The notes under the pieces are model-generated. The model saw only the letters and a list, made by a program, of their open reading frames with translations. It did not search any database and had not been told where the DNA came from. From contig CAYRUD010000001.1 in NCBI GenBank assembly GCA_964427425.1, positions 1 to 64,000 on the forward strand: a stretch of 64,000 nt of DNA. Direction: 5' to 3'. The DNA comes from CAYRUD01 sp964427425 (GTDB taxonomy: Bacteria > Chlamydiota > Chlamydiia > Chlamydiales > FEN-1388). The translations under genes and the position numbers were made by a program. Positions within the stretch are counted from its first letter, which is position 1. Every line of letters starts with the position of its first letter. This document shows positions 59,642 through 64,000 of the stretch, in pieces.

Positions 59642-62392
59642 ATGTTTGATAAATTCACCAATCGTGCAAAACAAGTGATCAAGCTGGCCAAGAAAGAGGC
59701 CCAGCGAATGAATCACAATTATCTTGGTACTGAGCATATTCTTTTAGGCTTACTTAAATTAGGCCAGGGAATAGCAGTCAATGTACTTCGTGGAATGACC
59801 ATTGATTATGAGATTGTTCGCCAAGAAGTTGAGCGTCTCGTTGGATTTGGTCCCGAAATACAATTGTATGGCGATCCTGCTCTTACTGGAAAAGTGAAGA
59901 AGGTCATTGAGTTTGCCAATGAGGAAGCTCAAGCGCTGAATCACAACTATGTTGGTACAGAGCACCTTCTTTTAGGACTTTTGCGCCAGACTGATGGTGT
60001 TGCGGCGCAGGTCTTAGAAAATCTCAATGTGAATTTGAAGGAAGTTCGCAAAGAGGTTTTGAAAGAGCTTGAGTCGTTTAACCTTCAGCTTCCAAATAGT
60101 CCAAATCCAGGTAGCAATCCACAAGGAGTGGGTGGGCCAAAAGGTTTTGAAAGGGCTGGATATGGGGCTGCCGCTGGAGCTGGTGCAACAGGGGGTTCTT
60201 CTTCACAGGATAAGATGTCTGCTTTAAAATCCTATGGTCAGGATTTAACTGAAATTGCTCGTGAAGGAAAGCTCGATCCAGTTATTGGAAGAAAAGAAGA
60301 AGTTGAAAGATTAATTCTTATCTTATGCCGTCGCCGTAAGAATAACCCGGTGTTAGTTGGTGAAGCAGGTGTAGGTAAAACTGCTATTGTTGAAGGATTA
60401 GCATACGCAATTATTAAAGGCGATGTTCCAGATATCCTTCGAAAAAAGCGACTCATTAGCCTTGATTTAGCTTTAATGATTGCTGGGACTAAATACCGAG
60501 GTCAATTTGAAGAGCGAATCAAAGCCGCGATGGATGAGATTCGTAAAAATGGCAACATCATCCTCTTTATCGATGAACTTCATACGATTGTAGGCGCAGG
60601 CGCGGCAGAAGGCGCGATTGATGCATCTAATATTCTTAAACCTGCTCTGTCCCGAGGAGAGCTTCAGTGCATTGGCGCTACAACCATTGATGAATATCGA
60701 AAGCATATTGAAAAAGACCCGGCTTTAGAGCGTCGATTCCAAAGAATCTTGGTCCAGCCACCTACAGTCACTGATACTGTAAGCATCTTAGATGGCCTAA
60801 AAGGTAAATATGAAGAGCATCATAAATGCCACTATACTCCGACATCTATAGAGGCTGCAGCCGTCTTATCAGATAGATACATTCATGGACGTTATCTGCC
60901 AGATAAAGCGATCGATTTACTTGATGAAGCTGGAGCTATGATGCGTATTTCTATGATGCATCAGCCTCTCGATATCGGGAAGTATGAAGCTGATATAGAG
61001 TCTGTAAGACTTCAAAAAGAAGAGGCTATCAGTAAGCAAGAATACGAGAAGGCAGCTAAGTTCCGCGATAAAGAAAAGTCTCTTCGTGAGAAACTGCAAG
61101 AGATTAGGACTGAATGGGAAGTTCATAAGGAAGAACACCAAGTTACTGTTGATGAAGAAGATGTGGCTGCGGTTGTTGCTCGGCAAACCGGTGTTCCTAT
61201 CCATCGATTGACTGAAGGTGAAACTCAGAAGATATTGAAGCTTGAAGAGCATTTAAGGGCCGGTATTGTTGGTCAAGATGATGCTGTCAACGTCGTATCT
61301 AGAGCGATCCGTCGTAGTAAAGCAGATATCAAAGATCCAAATCGCCCTATCGGTGCGTTCCTCTTCTTAGGTCCTACTGGGGTCGGAAAGACACTTTTAG
61401 CGAAGCAGCTTGCGACACACATGTTCGGAGGAGAGGATGCTCTTATCCAGATCGACATGTCAGAGTACATGGAGAAGTTTGCGGTCAGCCGGATGACTGG
61501 CTCTCCTCCAGGATATGTTGGTTATGAAGAGGGCGGCCAACTTACTGAGCGAGTCCGCCAAAGACCGTATGCAGTTGTCCTTTTTGATGAGATTGAAAAG
61601 TCCCATCCGGATGTCATGGATATCCTCTTGCAAATTCTTGAAGAGGGTAAACTCACCGACTCTTTTGGGCGAAAGATTGATTTTCGAAATACAATCGTCA
61701 TCATGACTTCAAATATTGGTGCGGATCTCATTCGTAAGTCGACTGAGATAGGATTTTCTTCAAAAGAGGGGATGCCTGATTACAATACCATCAGGGAAAA
61801 AATTGAAAGTGCTATGAAGAAACACTTCAAGCCTGAGTTTTTGAATCGCTTAACTGATTTTGTTATCTTCCAACCTCTGAACCAAGAGGCACTTACTCAT
61901 ATTATTGAGATTGAAGTGAAGAAATTGAGTGGTCGCCTTGAGAAGAAATCGGTCCACGTCACTATAACAGAAAATGCTAAGAAATTCTTAGTTGAAAAAG
62001 GATTTGTTCCTGAAATGGGAGCTCGTCCTCTCAGACGTGTTGTTGAGCAATACATTGAGGATACCATCTCTGAGCTTATTTTAAAGAATCCGAATGCTGC
62101 TTGGTCGTGTATACTTGACGTTGAAGGAGAAAAGATCATCGTTAAGGATTTCACTATTACGAAGCAAGAGATACACTCATCAGATGAACATACCGATGAA
62201 GGGGAAAAAGAAAAGGCGATCTCCGCTCGAACGTCTTCGAATATGTATTCAACGGCTTCTCCAGGGAATTCTTCAAAAGATTCTGAATCAAATTCCCGCC
62301 GTCGTTCTTCAACTCGAGGGAAAAAGAAGAGTGGATATGAAGATGAGCTATCCGAAACTGACTCGTTAGAGATTGATGAGGATGACTTATAA
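59642..62392 (+). CDS. clpC: ATP-dependent Clp protease ATP-binding subunit ClpC
   Basis: 916 residues, about 60 longer than C. trachomatis ClpC. Two N-domain repeats (1-75 and 78-150, each with MNHNYLGTEHILLGLL-like core) are joined by a Gly-rich linker (about 155-185) to AAA-1 with Walker A GEAGVGKTAIVEG (about 240). A UVR-like coiled coil lies at about 450-485 and AAA-2 Walker A GPTGVGKTLLAKQ is near 577. The last ~70 residues are Ser/Lys/Glu-rich and disordered. ClpC unfolds proteins for ClpP. No mcsA/mcsB neighbours are present. Confidence 0.97.
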   Translation: MFDKFTNRAKQVIKLAKKEAQRMNHNYLGTEHILLGLLKLGQGIAVNVLRGMTIDYEIVRQEVERLVGFGPEIQLYGDPALTGKVKKVIEFANEEAQALNHNYVGTEHLLLGLLRQTDGVAAQVLENLNVNLKEVRKEVLKELESFNLQLPNSPNPGSNPQGVGGPKGFERAGYGAAAGAGATGGSSSQDKMSALKSYGQDLTEIAREGKLDPVIGRKEEVERLILILCRRRKNNPVLVGEAGVGKTAIVEGLAYAIIKGDVPDILRKKRLISLDLALMIAGTKYRGQFEERIKAAMDEIRKNGNIILFIDELHTIVGAGAAEGAIDASNILKPALSRGELQCIGATTIDEYRKHIEKDPALERRFQRILVQPPTVTDTVSILDGLKGKYEEHHKCHYTPTSIEAAAVLSDRYIHGRYLPDKAIDLLDEAGAMMRISMMHQPLDIGKYEADIESVRLQKEEAISKQEYEKAAKFRDKEKSLREKLQEIRTEWEVHKEEHQVTVDEEDVAAVVARQTGVPIHRLTEGETQKILKLEEHLRAGIVGQDDAVNVVSRAIRRSKADIKDPNRPIGAFLFLGPTGVGKTLLAKQLATHMFGGEDALIQIDMSEYMEKFAVSRMTGSPPGYVGYEEGGQLTERVRQRPYAVVLFDEIEKSHPDVMDILLQILEEGKLTDSFGRKIDFRNTIVIMTSNIGADLIRKSTEIGFSSKEGMPDYNTIREKIESAMKKHFKPEFLNRLTDFVIFQPLNQEALTHIIEIEVKKLSGRLEKKSVHVTITENAKKFLVEKGFVPEMGARPLRRVVEQYIEDTISELILKNPNAAWSCILDVEGEKIIVKDFTITKQEIHSSDEHTDEGEKEKAISARTSSNMYSTASPGNSSKDSESNSRRRSSTRGKKKSGYEDELSETDSLEIDEDDL

Positions 62393-62435
62393 AAGAAAAG
62401 AGTTCTTCTAGCTCTCCCTTTCTTTTGTATGAGAA

Positions 62436-62467
62436 AGCTCTCCACTAATGTGGAGGGCTTTTTTTGT
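62436..62467 (+). terminator. Terminator downstream of clpC
   Basis: AGCTCTCCAC and GTGGAGGGCT pair around TAAT, followed by seven T residues. Confidence 0.92.
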
Positions 62468-62529
62468 GGATACAGATACAGATCTCTGAAAAGGCCTGAA
62501 GGAAAATCTCCTAATAAAAAGCCTTTATT

Positions 62530-63009
62530 TCATGAATTTTGCGGAGTGTACTCTAGAAGAGTTTCTTTGACAGTTTGCGCGTTTGTCGCATTCAGAAGCT
62601 TTCTTCGAGCTTCATCGCTTCGGATAACATGCGTCAAATTAGAGAGTAAAGAAAGGTACGAGCCTGGTTTATCATCTGGGCCGACTATCATGAAAATAAT
62701 TCGTACTAAAGATTCATCCACAGCATCCCATTCAAGACCTTGCTGAAGAATCGCTACAGCTACTGTGAAAGATGGGAACGCTGGGATCTTAGCATGAGGT
62801 ATTGCAACGCCCATGCCGATCCCAGTTGTCATTAGTTTTTCACGCTGATTAATCGTTTTAAAGATTACATCAGGGGTATAATGAGGATGCGTTGTGCTTA
62901 CTTTGTGAGCAATAGACTCAGAAAGGTATGATAGGATGCCATCCTTTGTCGATGATTCGACAAAGAAGACAAGTTGTTCATCGATATGTGCAAGAAAATT
63001 ATTCTCCAT
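62530..63009 (-). CDS. ptsN: PTS IIA-like nitrogen-regulatory protein PtsN
   Basis: 159 residues from the ATG at 63009; a GTG immediately before it is an alternative. Single EIIA domain with the phosphorylatable His72 in GMGVAIPHAKIPAF, preceded by a family-typical KTINQREKLMTTGIG. EIIA-Ntr proteins relay phosphate from Npr/HPr and act as regulators rather than sugar transporters. Chlamydia has two adjacent ptsN genes (CT290, CT291) next to dut; only one is present here. Confidence 0.93.
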   Translation of the reverse strand: MENNFLAHIDEQLVFFVESSTKDGILSYLSESIAHKVSTTHPHYTPDVIFKTINQREKLMTTGIGMGVAIPHAKIPAFPSFTVAVAILQQGLEWDAVDESLVRIIFMIVGPDDKPGSYLSLLSNLTHVIRSDEARRKLLNATNAQTVKETLLEYTPQNS

Positions 63010-63204
63010 CACTCTTTCTCTATCATTTACTCTAAATCATCGTCTTTTTTGAGAGTTGGAATCAGAGCACTCTTTCTGTTGTCTTTAATCTTTATACGTC
63101 TCCTTCCTCCACGAGAAGTAAGGGGCCACATCCTTCATTAGATAGATCTCTTTTGTCAAGAAAAAATGACAAAATAAGTACGAAATTATCTTTGGTCAGA
63201 GGAG

Positions 63205-63726
63205 TTAGTGCGTTCCGGTATGGCCGAATCCACCTTTTCCGCGTGCGGTATCGCTCAAGGATTCTTGTAACTCAAATTGAGCTTGCTCAAAGCGAGCTAC
63301 TACCATTTGGGCAATTCTCATTCCTGGTGTAACAGTGAACGCAGTATCACTTAAATTGATAAGAAGCACTTTCACTTCTCCTCGATAGTCTGAATCAATG
63401 GTCCCAGGCGTGTTAAGCAATGTTATACCATGATTGAAGGCAAGCCCGCTGCGGGGTCTCAGTTGAACTTCGTAGCCTTCAGGAATTTCCATGCGGATTC
63501 CTGTGGGAATAAGAGTTCTCTTACCTGGCTCTAAAGTAATCGGGCTATCGATAAAAGCTTTTAAGTCAGCTCCTGCAGCGCCTTTCGAGGCATATACTGG
63601 GATGCAGTCTTGGCTTTGAACATGAATGATAACAGAAACAGGTGCTGTCAGCTGCGTGTTTGCAGCTACTTGTAAAGAGAGAGAAGATGCAACTTCATTT
63701 CCCGATGAAAAATGGGTTCCGTTCAT
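63205..63726 (-). CDS. dut: dUTP diphosphatase
   Basis: 173 residues, about 28 longer than C. trachomatis Dut at the N-terminus. AAGGAG lies 12 nt before the ATG, which supports this start. The five trimeric dUTPase motifs are all present: GAAGADLKA, RPRSGLAFNHGI, GTIDSDYRGEVKV, RIAQMVV and ARGKGGFGHTGTH. It hydrolyses dUTP to dUMP, keeping uracil out of DNA. The N-terminal extra segment has no recognised motif. Confidence 0.96.
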   Translation of the reverse strand: MNGTHFSSGNEVASSLSLQVAANTQLTAPVSVIIHVQSQDCIPVYASKGAAGADLKAFIDSPITLEPGKRTLIPTGIRMEIPEGYEVQLRPRSGLAFNHGITLLNTPGTIDSDYRGEVKVLLINLSDTAFTVTPGMRIAQMVVARFEQAQFELQESLSDTARGKGGFGHTGTH

Positions 63727-63826
63727 TCTAGTATCTACTCCTTCCCTTAGTCATTTTCTTTTTATAGTAATCTCTAAGCATCTTACCATTCGTAGTAGAA
63801 GCAATCGATATCTGATTTTTAGCCTT

Positions 63827-64000
63827 TTACACAGTGTCTTTTGAGATTTTGTGTAAACCTGAATAAGAATATTCAAGAATAAGACCAAGAGTTGATCGAA
63901 GATTGTGACGAGGTACAATCGCATCGATCATTCCGTGCTCTAGAAGAAATTCCGATTGCTGTGCTCCAGGAGGAAGGGGTTTGCCTAGAATTTGCTCGAT
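63827..64000 (-). CDS. accD: Acetyl-CoA carboxylase carboxyltransferase subunit beta, C-terminal part
   Basis: The minus strand from the window edge translates without interruption for 57 codons: IEQILGKPLPPGAQQSEFLL, then EHGMIDAIVPRHNLRSTLG and a tail ending KISKDTV before TAA. The SEFLLEHGMID...R..LR..L pattern is the AccD C-terminal signature. The rest lies beyond the window. It precedes dut by 100 nt on the same strand, as accD-dut (CT293-CT292) in C. trachomatis. Confidence 0.9.
   Translation of the reverse strand: MEQILGKPLPPGAQQSEFLLEHGMIDAIVPRHNLRSTLGLILEYSYSGLHKISKDTV

Overview
This window comes from a member of the Chlamydiae, most likely an environmental 'chlamydia-like' lineage rather than Chlamydia itself. 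The evidence is a histone-like Hc1 protein (hctA) and a set of genes that sit together in Chlamydia trachomatis: nqrF, yajC, a RumA-type rRNA methyltransferase, hctA, hemG, hemN, hemE, mfd, alaS, tkt, amn and efp. The ptsN/dut/accD neighbourhood and clpC are also chlamydial. Here the order is rearranged and accessory genes are interspersed. The species cannot be named from the sequence alone.

Layout. 1-134: 3' end of a 5S rRNA and its terminator. 403-5624 (minus): TPR protein, TolQ/ExbB, TolR/ExbD, a TonB-like protein and a small membrane zinc-ribbon protein, all overlapping or closely spaced. 6111-16890: hctA, an rRNA methyltransferase, yajC, an exported metallophosphatase, htpG, nqrF, an Rsm22-like protein and nadE. 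16967-29418 (minus): twelve collagen-like genes. 29635-44465: an orphan, alaS, mfd, epmA/efp, a giant protein with a lipase-type motif, and two nucleosidases. 44521-46324: two more collagen-like genes. 46648-52709: pckG with an unusual N-terminus, a Sel1-repeat protein, a Stealth-family phosphotransferase and an orphan. 53085-64000: tkt, hemE, hemN, hemG, clpC, ptsN, dut and the 3' end of accD.

The most striking content is the 12.5-kb collagen locus. It is four tandem copies of a three-gene unit transcribed C-B-A on the minus strand. The three chain types differ in their C-terminal C1q/TNF-like heads and are recognisable in every unit. The Gly-X-Y stalk length differs between units but is nearly equal within each unit: about 38/37/38, 17/17/17, 37/36/36 and 31/30/31 triplets for A/B/C. 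This suggests that each unit encodes one A-B-C heterotrimer, in the manner of animal C1q. Intergenic gaps are uniform (35-47 nt), three of four units share a similar promoter-like sequence, and each unit ends at a strong hairpin. Scars of the amplification remain: a decayed copy of the nadE 3' end between units 1 and 2, and a frameshifted A-chain 3' end beside unit 4.

How the genes fit together. The housekeeping genes cover haem synthesis (hemE, hemN, hemG), translation and its quality (alaS, efp, epmA), transcription-coupled repair (mfd), energy and NAD metabolism (nqrF, nadE, pckG, tkt), proteostasis (clpC, htpG) and developmental chromatin compaction (hctA). The collagen locus, the Tol-like operon, the exported phosphatase and the Stealth enzyme point to an elaborated cell surface; that link is inference.
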